DNA from: Alphaproteobacteria bacterium Ga0077535
Lineage (GTDB): Bacteria; Pseudomonadota; Alphaproteobacteria; Caulobacterales; Aquidulcibacteraceae
NCBI GenBank assembly: GCA_001464425.1
Contig: LNEK01000042.1
Location: 134,841 to 197,667 of the forward strand
Direction of reading: 5' to 3'
DNA: 62,827 nt
The position numbers and the translations under genes were made by a program. The number at the start of each line of letters is the position of its first letter. Positions within the stretch are counted from its first letter, which is position 1. The notes below the pieces were generated by a model. The model was not told where the DNA came from. It saw nothing but the letters and a program-made list of their open reading frames with translations, and made no database searches. Positions 8,247 through 15,264 of the stretch are shown here, piece by piece.

Positions 8247-8749
8247 ATGACGTTTGCCCCCCAAGCTTCGTAACCCAACAGCCGCGCAGCCCCCTGCGCG
8301 TCCAAAAATTCCAGAAAATGATGCGCCGCCACCGCCTCCACCGAAGGCGCAAAGCACGCGTCCGGCACGATCGCGAGCGCCACCCGCTGCTCCTGCGCCG
8401 CGAGGGCCGTGGCCAGCCCACAGCGCGAAAACACGCCGCCCGCCATCAGCCCCGCGCGCGCCGCCAGCGCGTCCGTCACTTGCGTCTCCGCCAGCGCCGA
8501 CGCCCCCTGCAGCGCAAACACCGGCTCGTTCGCCGCCGGCTCAAAATTCGGCAGCGCCCCGAACGGGGTGTCGGCGCTCCGGGGCCGCACAGTGTACGCA
8601 TGCAGCACACGCCACCCCTGGCTGCGGAATGTCGCCAGCGTCTCGGCCAGCTCCGCCAGCGCCGGCGCCGCGCGCGCCATCTGCGCCTCGTCGATCAACT
8701 CCCGCCGCAAATTCAAACACAGGAGAACCGGCTCGCTTGTCGCCATCAC
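8222..8749 (-). CDS. Isochorismatase-like hydrolase family protein, degenerate active site
   Basis: A 175-residue protein of the isochorismatase/nicotinamidase fold: central strand VLLCLNLRREL, a helix, then WRVLHAYTVRP, and the C-terminal GGVFSRCGLATALAAQEQ with ALAIVPDACFAP. The family's catalytic Asp near the N-terminus (usually DMQ or DxQ) is Asn here (CLNLRREL), while a Cys is present at the expected nucleophile region (SRCG). Hydrolase activity is therefore doubtful. It starts with GTG 8749 overlapping the upstream acetyltransferase stop (GTGA); an ATG follows at 8746. Confidence 0.65.
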   Translation of the reverse strand: MMATSEPVLLCLNLRRELIDEAQMARAAPALAELAETLATFRSQGWRVLHAYTVRPRSADTPFGALPNFEPAANEPVFALQGASALAETQVTDALAARAGLMAGGVFSRCGLATALAAQEQRVALAIVPDACFAPSVEAVAAHHFLEFLDAQGAARLLGYEAWGANVICLDARRQ

Positions 8750-9303
8750 GAGGCCACGCGCAGATGTGAGGCGGCGCCCGAAAGATCGGATTCGCTGGCC
8801 AGCACATTCTCGGCCGGCGAATCCAAGCTGATCGCCTCGGGGTGGCGCGGCAACCGCGCCACCGCCTCTACGAACTCGCGCCCCGCAAACACATAACTCG
8901 GCCGGCTCGCCCGCGCCTCGAACCCCGCCGTCCGCTGCCAGAACGGCAGCAGCGTGCGCTCAATGTGACCGAGCACGATCTTGTAGCCCTTGCGCCCGGC
9001 GAGGTCCGCCGTCGCCCACCACAACGCCCGCGTCACCCGCCCCGAGCGCGACGCCCGCTTCACCGAAACCCGCTCCAGCTTCGCAAAATCGGCAAACCAC
9101 CGGACTCTGCACGCGCCGACCGGCTCCGGTCCTAGGCACGCCACCAGGTGCGTCGCGCCCGCTAGGTCCACCCCGTCAAACTCTTCGCCATACGCATACG
9201 CCTGCTCGCCGATATAAACTTCGGCGCGGATCGACATCGCCTGCATCCACTGATCAAGGCTGCGCACGACGCTGACGCTTAGAGGGGCGGCGGCGTGCAT
9301 CAC
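8746..9303 (-). CDS. GNAT-like N-acetyltransferase
   Basis: A 185-residue protein with acetyltransferase features: an early helix (SIRAEVYIGEQ), strand THLVACLGPEPVGACRVRWF, strand KLERVSVKRASRSGRVTRAL (the acetyl-CoA-binding R-x-x-G-type loop), and ILGH-like strand KIVLGHIERTLLPFWQRTAGF. This also resembles the autoinducer-synthase branch of the GNAT fold, but I see no firm LuxI signature. It is third from the end of a minus-strand operon with 4-nt overlaps on both sides. Substrate unknown. Confidence 0.7.
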   Translation of the reverse strand: MMHAAAPLSVSVVRSLDQWMQAMSIRAEVYIGEQAYAYGEEFDGVDLAGATHLVACLGPEPVGACRVRWFADFAKLERVSVKRASRSGRVTRALWWATADLAGRKGYKIVLGHIERTLLPFWQRTAGFEARASRPSYVFAGREFVEAVARLPRHPEAISLDSPAENVLASESDLSGAASHLRVAS

Positions 9304-9920
9304 GCGGCGCTCGCTTGCGCGGACGGCAGCGTCAGTCCTTCGAACGGCGCCTGGCGCGGGAAGTAGCGCGCCAGCGAAGGATTACCGGGCACGGGTTCAA
9401 AACCGAGCGAACCATAGATCAAGCGCGCGCCGTCATCGGTGGCGGCGCGGGTGTACCCCGGCAGCGCCCACAGCAGCGTCTCCCGAATAACAATCGACGC
9501 CTTCACCACCCGCCCGGCCGCGCGGTCGTTACTGGCGACGAACCCCCAAGCATACCCCCCCGCCGGCGTCTCCCGCGGCCGCCAAACATAATCCAAGTTC
9601 ACATTGACCGTATCAAACCGGCCTTCGTCGAAGGCTTGCATGCCTTCGGGACGCAGCAGGAAGAACGCCGTGAGCCCTGTCACCTTGCCGCCGTCGCGCG
9701 CCACGAACACGCTGCACCCGGTTATGTCTTGTACAGCCTGAAGCATCTCGGCCGAGACGACATCGCCGTCGATCTTCTCCGCCGCCAACGCCCGTCCGGC
9801 GAGAATGTCTTCCGATCCAGCCAGCGAAACGCCGCAAAAGGCGGCAAGCGCATTGATCATCCGCGGATTTGAGCAGCGCCCACTGGCGTCCACGAACTTC
9901 GCGAGTTCAGAGAGATTCAT
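9300..9920 (-). CDS. Hypothetical protein, acetyltransferase-like, first gene of operon
   Basis: A 206-residue soluble protein. The middle, ITGCSVFVARDGGKVTGLTA then FFLLRPEGMQAFDEGRFD, and the C-terminal LIYGSLGFEPVPGNPSLARY look like a remote GNAT fold, but acetyl-CoA residues cannot be fixed by eye. The ATG at 9920 is preferred because GGGGAG lies 9 nt upstream; an in-frame ATG at 9941 adds seven residues. The gene is divergent from a LysR regulator 70 nt away, which may control the operon (inference from position). Confidence 0.6.
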   Translation of the reverse strand: MNLSELAKFVDASGRCSNPRMINALAAFCGVSLAGSEDILAGRALAAEKIDGDVVSAEMLQAVQDITGCSVFVARDGGKVTGLTAFFLLRPEGMQAFDEGRFDTVNVNLDYVWRPRETPAGGYAWGFVASNDRAAGRVVKASIVIRETLLWALPGYTRAATDDGARLIYGSLGFEPVPGNPSLARYFPRQAPFEGLTLPSAQASAA

Positions 9921-9989
9921 ATTCTCTGGCTCCCCTTCCATGATCTAACCCACCGGGCGTAGTGTCTGGCTGAGGCTGATGGACTGCGC

Positions 9990-11024
9990 TTGCGCGAAGG
10001 TTGGAACAGGGCATTGCCAAAATCGAAGCACCGCGAGGAGCGGCCGCGGTCGCGACTCGACTGGGACGACATCCGCATCTTTGCGGCTGTCGCAGCGGCG
10101 GGCAGCGTCAATAAAGCTGCCGCCGATTTGAAGATCATGCCGTCCAGCGTCAGCCGCAGGATCGATGATCTCGAGACGCGCTTGGAAGTGAAGCTGTTCT
10201 ATCGCAGCCCCGCCGGCATGACGCTGACCAGCGCCGGCGAGGACCTCAACGACCGCGCTCGCTCCATGCAGCACTTCGCCGATGACATTGAGCGCTCGGT
10301 GCGTGCGCGCGATCGGCGCGACGAAGGCGTTGTGACGATCGCAGCGCCTGATGGCGTGGGGTCGCTTTGGATCGCGCCGCGCCTGGGTGATTTCTTGGCG
10401 CGCAATCCGAAGATCCATATCTCGCTCGATTGCCGCATCGGCCCATCGCTTGATCCTGAAAGCCGCGCCGACATCACCATCGCGCTCGACGAAAAGCAGG
10501 CGCAGATCGGTGATGACGCCAGCGCCCTCGCGACGATGCACTACGTCTTCGTCGCGGCGCCGAGCTATATCGAGACCTACGGCGCGCCGCGATCAGCTGC
10601 GAGCGCCGCCGGCGATCACCGCACGCTGCGGCACACAGGTCAAATCGCGCAGCGCGAAAACTGGAGCGCGCGCGCCTCGGCAGTGGAGGCGCTCTCGCAG
10701 TTTGCGTTCGAGACCAATTCCAGCGCGGCGCTGGTCAACGCGCTGCGCGGCGGCGCAGGCGTTGCGACGGCGCCGACCTATATTCTCTCCACCGCGCCCG
10801 AACTGGTGATGATTGGCGAAGAGCGCAGCGTGCCGATCCGGCTTTGGATCATCGTGCATCAGCAGGCGCGCAATGCGGCGCGCGTGACCCGGGTTGCTGA
10901 TTGGCTGAAGCAAATCTTCGACACGCGAACCAATCCATGGTTCCGCGACGAGTTCGTGCCGCCAGCAGAGTTTGCAGTGCCGACCGAGGACGCCGCTCCG
11001 CCCTCACGCAAGCGCCGCACTTAG
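9990..11024 (+). CDS. LysR-family transcriptional regulator
   Basis: A protein of up to 344 residues with an N-terminal winged helix-turn-helix (LDWDDIRIFAAVAAAGSVNK with AAADLKIMPSSVSRRIDDLE, residues about 23-66) and the LysR periplasmic-binding-like effector domain after it. It ends in a low-complexity acidic/basic tail. The start is unclear: TTG 9990 gives the longest frame and TTG 10012 is nearer the domain; no clear ribosome site decides. Divergent from the acetyltransferase operon, the usual position for a LysR regulator of its neighbour. Its 3' end overlaps the convergent gene by 4 nt. Confidence 0.8.
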   Translation: MREGWNRALPKSKHREERPRSRLDWDDIRIFAAVAAAGSVNKAAADLKIMPSSVSRRIDDLETRLEVKLFYRSPAGMTLTSAGEDLNDRARSMQHFADDIERSVRARDRRDEGVVTIAAPDGVGSLWIAPRLGDFLARNPKIHISLDCRIGPSLDPESRADITIALDEKQAQIGDDASALATMHYVFVAAPSYIETYGAPRSAASAAGDHRTLRHTGQIAQRENWSARASAVEALSQFAFETNSSAALVNALRGGAGVATAPTYILSTAPELVMIGEERSVPIRLWIIVHQQARNAARVTRVADWLKQIFDTRTNPWFRDEFVPPAEFAVPTEDAAPPSRKRRT

Positions 11025-11350
11025 CCTGCGGGCTTAGCGCCCTCAGGTTCAGCTTCAGCGCTATCTTCATCCTTGGCCGGCGCTTTAGCCACGCCGACGG
11101 TTTTCACCGAACGGATGAAGCTTTCGATATCTGACGCTTCGTGCGGCGCCGGATCGCGATCATCGACGGCGGCGGCTTGATCGATGATCAAGTCCTGCAG
11201 CGCATCGGGGAGTTGATCCCATTGCAATACGACGCCGGCAGCGATGCGACGAAGCATGTGCTCGTCTTTCTCGCGATACTTCAGCGTGCGTTGTGTAACG
11301 GCCGGCGCTTGAGGCGGCGCGTTGGCGCGCCAGCGATAAGGATCACTCAT
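11021..11350 (-). CDS. Small hypothetical protein with acidic tail
   Basis: A 109-residue soluble protein. The conserved-looking part is TLKYREKDEHMLRRIAAGVV then LQWDQLPDALQDLIIDQAAA, two predicted helices, followed by a low-complexity Lys/Glu/Ala tail. The start ATG 11350 lies 8 nt inside the end of the upstream gene 11343-11543, so the two form an operon. No recognised catalytic motif. Function unknown. Confidence 0.6.
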   Translation of the reverse strand: MSDPYRWRANAPPQAPAVTQRTLKYREKDEHMLRRIAAGVVLQWDQLPDALQDLIIDQAAAVDDRDPAPHEASDIESFIRSVKTVGVAKAPAKDEDSAEAEPEGAKPAG

Positions 11351-11543
11351 AACCCACTGCCTCCAGCCGCGCTTCGTCGAGCACACGATCGAAGGTCTCG
11401 CCGTCATTCCTGACGCGATATTGCTGCGGGCCGCGCTCGGCCGGCAATACGCTCACAACGCGATATGTGCCGGCTGCAGCTGAGAAAGCGCCCGAGCGCA
11501 CCACAGACACGCGTTGTCCCGCGCCGAATTTGGCCTGCGACAT
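11343..11543 (-). CDS. Small conserved SH3-like hypothetical protein
   Basis: A 66-residue basic protein: MSQAKFGAGQRVSVVRSG, then AGTYRVVSVLPAERGPQQYR and a short helix with RVLDEARLEAV. The alternating strand pattern and length fit a small SH3-barrel-like family common in alphaproteobacteria (recognised by pattern only). ATG 11543 is chosen; an upstream frame extension adds residues with no conservation signs. First gene of a two-gene operon. Confidence 0.6.
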   Translation of the reverse strand: MSQAKFGAGQRVSVVRSGAFSAAAGTYRVVSVLPAERGPQQYRVRNDGETFDRVLDEARLEAVGYE

Positions 11544-11735
11544 CGAATAGATCCTTGCGTTGAATGCTCGCGGCGCCATCGGCGCGCACAAAACTGTTCA
11601 CTTAACATGGGCCTTTGTTTCGAAATAACAAGGTTGAGGGGCCGATTAGCCGGGACGCGCGCGCCCATTGAGCCTATGCTCAGAGCTGCAACAGCAAGGC
11701 TGTTCGCGCCGAGCCTCCTTAAGGAAGGCTCCTGA

Positions 11736-11948
11736 ATGATACAGCACGCGATGATATCCAGCGTCGACGTTATCGTCGATTGCGACGAATGCGGGCTGCG
11801 CTACATGCGCAGCGTGATTCATGCGGATATTTTCGAAAGCGGCAGCGCCAAATGCGCATGCGGCGCGCTGCTCGACTCATGGAGCAGCGCGCACCGCGTC
11901 AGCTTCGAGCCCGAAGACCCGTCGCTGCCGGCGATTATCGCTCAATGA
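11736..11948 (+). CDS. Small zinc-ribbon-like hypothetical protein
   Basis: A 70-residue protein with two cysteine pairs that could bind zinc: CDECG near residue 16 and KCACG near residue 41. The C-terminal half has an aromatic/acidic SFEPEDPS stretch. The ATG at 11736 is preceded by AAGGAAGG inside a short stem (GAGCCT...AGGCTC, about 11711-11731) that could partly mask the ribosome site. It stands alone between two minus-strand operons. Function unknown. Confidence 0.6.
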   Translation: MIQHAMISSVDVIVDCDECGLRYMRSVIHADIFESGSAKCACGALLDSWSSAHRVSFEPEDPSLPAIIAQ

Positions 11949-11961
11949 ATTTTTGAGGAAT

Positions 11962-11995
11962 GAAAAGAATAGGTCGCGCTTTCGCGCGCCTATTC
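11962..11995 (-). terminator. Terminator of the cold-shock operon
   Basis: GAATAGG (11967-11973) pairs with CCTATTC (11989-11995), extended inward by CGCGC/GCGCG around TTT. Read on the minus strand the stem is followed by TTTT. The stop codon of the 85-residue gene lies inside the stem. Confidence 0.75.
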
Positions 11996-12247
11996 CGCTT
12001 TTGCTTTCGCTGCTTTTTTAGCAACAGCGCGCTTTTCCACGGCCGCGCGACGGGTTTCGGCTTGCGCCTCAACCTTAGCGGCGCGGCGTTCTTCCAACGC
12101 AGCGCCAACGAGCGGAAGCAAGCTTTCAGCCTGCTCCCGCTGTCTTGGCGTGCCAGATTCCTTCAAGCGAACGGCGTTCGCCTGCAGGCTCTCCAGCTCC
12201 TTGTCGGAGAGATCAGGTATGCGCTGATCAATCTCCGTCATGGTCAC
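11990..12247 (-). CDS. Small coiled-coil hypothetical protein downstream of cold-shock gene
   Basis: An 85-residue, strongly helical protein. LSDKELESLQANAVRLKESG is followed by an Ala/Lys/Arg/Glu-rich C-terminal half (KRAVAKKAAKAKAE) that may bind nucleic acid or form a coiled coil. It starts with GTG 12247 overlapping the cold-shock gene stop (GTGA), with an ATG at 12241, so it is translated with that gene. Similar short proteins follow cspA-type genes in other alphaproteobacteria (from memory). Function unknown. Confidence 0.65.
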   Translation of the reverse strand: MTMTEIDQRIPDLSDKELESLQANAVRLKESGTPRQREQAESLLPLVGAALEERRAAKVEAQAETRRAAVEKRAVAKKAAKAKAE

Positions 12248-12450
12248 ACCGCTTTCAGGTTCGCGGCAGAGTCGCGGCCTTGACGGTCACGCTCGAGATC
12301 GAACGAAACCTTTTGGCCGTCTGCCAAGCCGCTCAGGCCCGAACGCTCAACGGCGGAAATGTGGACGAAAACGTCCTTGCCGCCCGTTTCCGGAGCGATG
12401 AAGCCGAAGCCTTTAGTGGTGTTGAAAAATTTTACGGTACCGACAGCCAT
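12244..12450 (-). CDS. Cold-shock domain protein
   Basis: A 68-residue OB-fold RNA/DNA chaperone. Both nucleic-acid-binding motifs are present: KGFGFI (RNP1) and DVFVHIS (RNP2), followed by LADGQKVSFDLERDRQG. Of two in-frame ATGs (12456 and 12450) the second is chosen because AAGGAG directly touches the first ATG and is 6 nt from the second. About 150 nt of untranslated DNA precede it, which would allow a structured cold-responsive leader like that of other csp mRNAs. Confidence 0.9.
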   Translation of the reverse strand: MAVGTVKFFNTTKGFGFIAPETGGKDVFVHISAVERSGLSGLADGQKVSFDLERDRQGRDSAANLKAV

Positions 12451-12600
12451 TGCCATCTCCTTGTGTTGTTGCCCGCAGGGACCTTCCCCATCAGACACCG
12501 ATTTCGAGGGAAACAGCAGACATCCGGCGCGAGCGCGAGGGATCAAAGCGTGACGCGACGAGGATCGATAGCGGCCATATAGGCGCTCTGGCGCCTAAAG
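12451..12600 (-). promoter_or_regulatory. Putative long 5' leader of the cold-shock gene
   Basis: About 150 nt upstream of the cold-shock gene hold no gene on either strand. Leaders of csp genes are commonly long and fold differently at low temperature; this is the only basis for the call, and I could not identify a promoter with confidence. Confidence 0.3.
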
Positions 12601-12630
12601 TCCATGCAAACTGGGTTTACGCCGCTTAAC

Positions 12631-13308
12631 CTACTCGATCTCCCAATCGATCTCGCCTCGAACATCGACAGGCACACGCTCGCACAGCGCCTTGTGCACT
12701 TGATCCTGCGTCACCGCGCGCGGCATGCGGAAAACGTAATCGATCCTTTGTTTGCTGAACTGCTTGTTCTCACTGATCAGCTTGCACTTCATCTCCGCAA
12801 GAACGGTGCGATACGCATTTGACGCATCCTTGGTGCGGCCCTTCGGAATCTCGTGGACTTCGAGCTCACACACGGGGTGGCCATCGAACACGTAGATCAG
12901 CACCCACGCGAAAATCGTCGCCATGACGGCAAAGTGCGGCAGGTTGAGCCCCGCGATCAGTCCGATCAGCGTGACCATGATCAAGCGGCTGGTATCGCGC
13001 GTGGACGCGGCGTCGGTGCGAAAGCGCATGAGGCCGCCAAGGCCGAAGATCACAAAGCCGACGACCATGCCGTATTTCAGCACGATCTCACCGATCACCG
13101 CGCCGACCAGCGCGTACATGATCAGCACTTTGGGGAGTTCGGCCTCTTCACGCGTATCGACCGTGCGCGCCGTGGTCGGGTGAAAGGCGAGCACTGAGCC
13201 CAGCACCACCGCCAGCACCAAGGCGGCGAAGGCTTGGAGCAGGAACTCCCACTCCAGAAAGCCAGCCCAGCCGATGGAGGGCAGCATGGTAGTTTCAGCG
13301 CCGAACAT
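12631..13308 (-). CDS. MgtC/DUF4956-like integral membrane protein
   Basis: A 225-residue inner-membrane protein with about four or five hydrophobic segments in the first 140 residues (for example FLLQAFAALVLAVVLGSVLA and GMVVGFVIFGLGGLMRFRTD) and a soluble C-terminal domain (from about residue 145). GGLMRFRTDAAS after a membrane segment resembles the conserved cytoplasmic loop of DUF4956/MgtC-like proteins. ATG 13308 is preferred because GAGGGG lies a few nt upstream. Function unknown; MgtC-like proteins are linked to magnesium stress or cellulose-type polysaccharide loci in other bacteria. Confidence 0.6.
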   Translation of the reverse strand: MFGAETTMLPSIGWAGFLEWEFLLQAFAALVLAVVLGSVLAFHPTTARTVDTREEAELPKVLIMYALVGAVIGEIVLKYGMVVGFVIFGLGGLMRFRTDAASTRDTSRLIMVTLIGLIAGLNLPHFAVMATIFAWVLIYVFDGHPVCELEVHEIPKGRTKDASNAYRTVLAEMKCKLISENKQFSKQRIDYVFRMPRAVTQDQVHKALCERVPVDVRGEIDWEIE

Positions 13309-13462
13309 GCCGTCCCCTCGAATCGTCCGTCCAATCAAGCGCTTGTGAGCCGCCGATGCCAAGCGCTCTCGCGCTCACGATGAACCCAATCTGAAGCGAA
13401 AAGGCCATTTCTGAGCAAACCGAACCCTTTTTTCCGCCATGCGTTTGCGGCACATGACCCCA

Positions 13463-14119
13463 ATGAACAAGTCCATCCTGCTCGCCGCCGTCGCCGCCCT
13501 GGCGCTCGCCGCCCCTGTCGCAGCGCAAACCGCGCGTCCTGGCGCAGCCACCATCGCCAGTTCGTCTCTGGTGACGCTGGAGGGCGCCGAGCGCACGCAA
13601 GCGCTCGCCCAGATCAACGCCGAGCTGAACGGCATCCAGCGCCTGCAAGGCCGCTTCATCCAAACCGGCCCGGACGGCAGCCGCGCGGCCGGCACGTTCT
13701 ACATGCAGCGCCCTGGCCGCTTGCGCTTCGAGTACGACGCCCCCGCCACCTTGCTGATCGTCGCGGACGGCAGCGTTGTCGCGTTGCGCGACACGGCTTT
13801 GCGCACGACTGAGCGCACCCCGCTGCGTTCGACGCCGCTCAGCCTCATTCTGGGCGAGCGCATCGATCTGGAGCGCAACGCGCGCATCATCCGCGTGTCG
13901 CGCCAAGGCGCCTGGACGCTGGTTACCGCACGCGATCGCGCTGGCCAGACGGACGGCGTCATCTCGCTCAAGTTCAACAACGGCGAATTGCGTGAGTGGG
14001 ATGTCGTTGACGCCACGGGCGCGCGCACCAACATCCAGCTTTCCGAGATCACGCGCCCAGCCAGCTTGGACCGCGGGCTCTTCCGCCTCGAAGACGTGCT
14101 TGCTCCGCGCCGTCGCTAG
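13463..14119 (+). CDS. LolA-like outer-membrane lipoprotein carrier family protein
   Basis: A 218-residue periplasmic protein with a signal peptide (MNKSILLAAVAALALAAPVA, cut near AQ). The body has the LolA pattern: INAELNGIQRLQGRFIQTGP, then GTFYMQRPGRLRFEYDAPAT and ISLKFNNGELREWDVVDATG. LolA carries lipoproteins across the periplasm from LolCDE to LolB. Alphaproteobacteria encode LolA-like paralogues, so this may be the carrier itself or a relative. The start could also be ATG 13454 or earlier; 13463 gives the most typical signal peptide. Confidence 0.8.
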   Translation: MNKSILLAAVAALALAAPVAAQTARPGAATIASSSLVTLEGAERTQALAQINAELNGIQRLQGRFIQTGPDGSRAAGTFYMQRPGRLRFEYDAPATLLIVADGSVVALRDTALRTTERTPLRSTPLSLILGERIDLERNARIIRVSRQGAWTLVTARDRAGQTDGVISLKFNNGELREWDVVDATGARTNIQLSEITRPASLDRGLFRLEDVLAPRRR

Positions 14120-14178
14120 GCCGGCGCGGCGCTCGCTAAACCTTGCTGCTTTTGCAAGCTGTTTCTCCAGCGCTCACC

Positions 14179-14207
14179 TTGAAAACTTCGGGCTTGTGGC
14201 GTATATG
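14179..14207 (+). promoter_or_regulatory. Candidate sigma-70-type promoter for a short transcript
   Basis: TTGAAA (14179-14184) and TATATG (14202-14207) are separated by exactly 17 bp. No long gene starts behind it; the transcript would run about 160 nt to the terminator at 14333-14370. Confidence 0.35.
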
Positions 14208-14213
14208 CAACGA

Positions 14214-14370
14214 AGCGGTCGTCGCTCATCCCCGTGGATGTCGTCGTCCCCCCCGCTGACGGATCCAGCGCGGCGCCCGCTTTAGCCGGACATCCCCTGC
14301 CGGCGAAAATGCGCCCCCCTCAAGGCGCCTGGAGGCCCGGCCGCTGAATGCGCCGGGCCTCTTCGTTTTT
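14214..14370 (+). ncRNA. Candidate small RNA between the LolA-like gene and xthA
   Basis: The 277-nt gap 14120-14396 has a plausible promoter and, about 160 nt on, an intrinsic terminator just before xthA. Anything transcribed from that promoter would stop before xthA. Only a 26-codon Ser/Pro/Arg-rich frame lies between, unlikely to be coding. A leader attenuator of xthA is the alternative reading. Confidence 0.3.
14333..14370 (+). terminator. Rho-independent terminator upstream of xthA
   Basis: AGGCCCGGC (14333-14341) pairs with GCCGGGCCT (14352-14360) around a 10-nt loop, followed by CTTCGTTTTT. Confidence 0.75.
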
Positions 14371-14396
14371 GGGCCGGCGCACGCCATGAACACCCG

Positions 14397-15188
14397 ATGC
14401 TGAAGATCGCGACTTGGAACATCAATTCCGTGCGCCTGCGGATCAACACGGTGTGCCGCTTCCTGGCCGAAGCGAAGCCGGACGTACTGTGTTTGCAAGA
14501 GATCAAATGCCGCGACGGCGAGTTTCCGGCGAAGGCGTTCAAAGAGGCCGGCTACAAACACATCCACGTCGTCGGCCAGAAGGGCTGGCATGGCGTCGCC
14601 ATCGTTTCACGTGTGAAGCTTGAGCCCGTCGAAGCGCCTGCGATCTGCCACAAGAAAGAAGCGCGCATCGCCGCGGCGCTGATCGACGGCATCGAGGTAC
14701 ACAACCTCTACGTGCCCGCCGGCGCAGATGTGCCTGAGCTCACGAACCCGAAGTTCGTACACAAGCTCGACGTGCTCGATCAGATGAAAGCGCTCTACAA
14801 GAAGCGCAAAGGCAAAACGCCAACCGTGCTGGTCGGCGATCTCAACGTCGCGCCGGGCGAGTTCGACGTCTGGAGCCACAAGCAGTTGCTCAACGTCGTC
14901 AGCCACACGCCGGGCGAAACCGATCGCCTCAACGCCGTGCGCGATCTCGGCGGCTTTGTTGATCTGGCCCGCCAGCACAAGCCTGATCCAGAGAAGCTCT
15001 TCACCTGGTGGAGCTATCGTAGCCCCGATTGGACCAAGAACAATCGCGGCCGCCGGCTCGATCACATCTGGGCCACCAGCGACATCGCTGTGACCTCACG
15101 CGCAGAGGCGTTCCATATTCACGTCCCTTGCCGCTCCTGGGAGCGGCCGAGCGATCACGTGCCGGTCGTTGCTGGACTGAAGCTCTGA
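14397..15188 (+). CDS. xthA: Exodeoxyribonuclease III
   Basis: An AP endonuclease and 3'-5' exonuclease of base-excision repair, 263 residues. All family motifs are visible: ATWNINSVRLR (Asn near residue 9), LQEIKC (metal-binding Glu), YVPAGAD, VGDLNVAP (catalytic Asp and Asn), RRLDHIW and the final SDHVPVVA with the catalytic Asp-His. Length is normal for bacterial ExoIII. The gene begins 26 nt after a terminator, so its own promoter must overlap that hairpin or transcription must read through. Confidence 0.93.
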   Translation: MLKIATWNINSVRLRINTVCRFLAEAKPDVLCLQEIKCRDGEFPAKAFKEAGYKHIHVVGQKGWHGVAIVSRVKLEPVEAPAICHKKEARIAAALIDGIEVHNLYVPAGADVPELTNPKFVHKLDVLDQMKALYKKRKGKTPTVLVGDLNVAPGEFDVWSHKQLLNVVSHTPGETDRLNAVRDLGGFVDLARQHKPDPEKLFTWWSYRSPDWTKNNRGRRLDHIWATSDIAVTSRAEAFHIHVPCRSWERPSDHVPVVAGLKL

Positions 15189-15264
15189 GGCTTTCGTCGA
15201 AAGCGGCATTGAGGCACGCGCCATCGTCACTAGGATGCGCGCCAACCATTTAGGGGGAACAATC

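Noticed and set aside
14203-14283. A 26-codon frame inside the candidate sRNA
   Set aside because: Ser/Pro/Arg-rich, no ribosome site and no sign of conservation.
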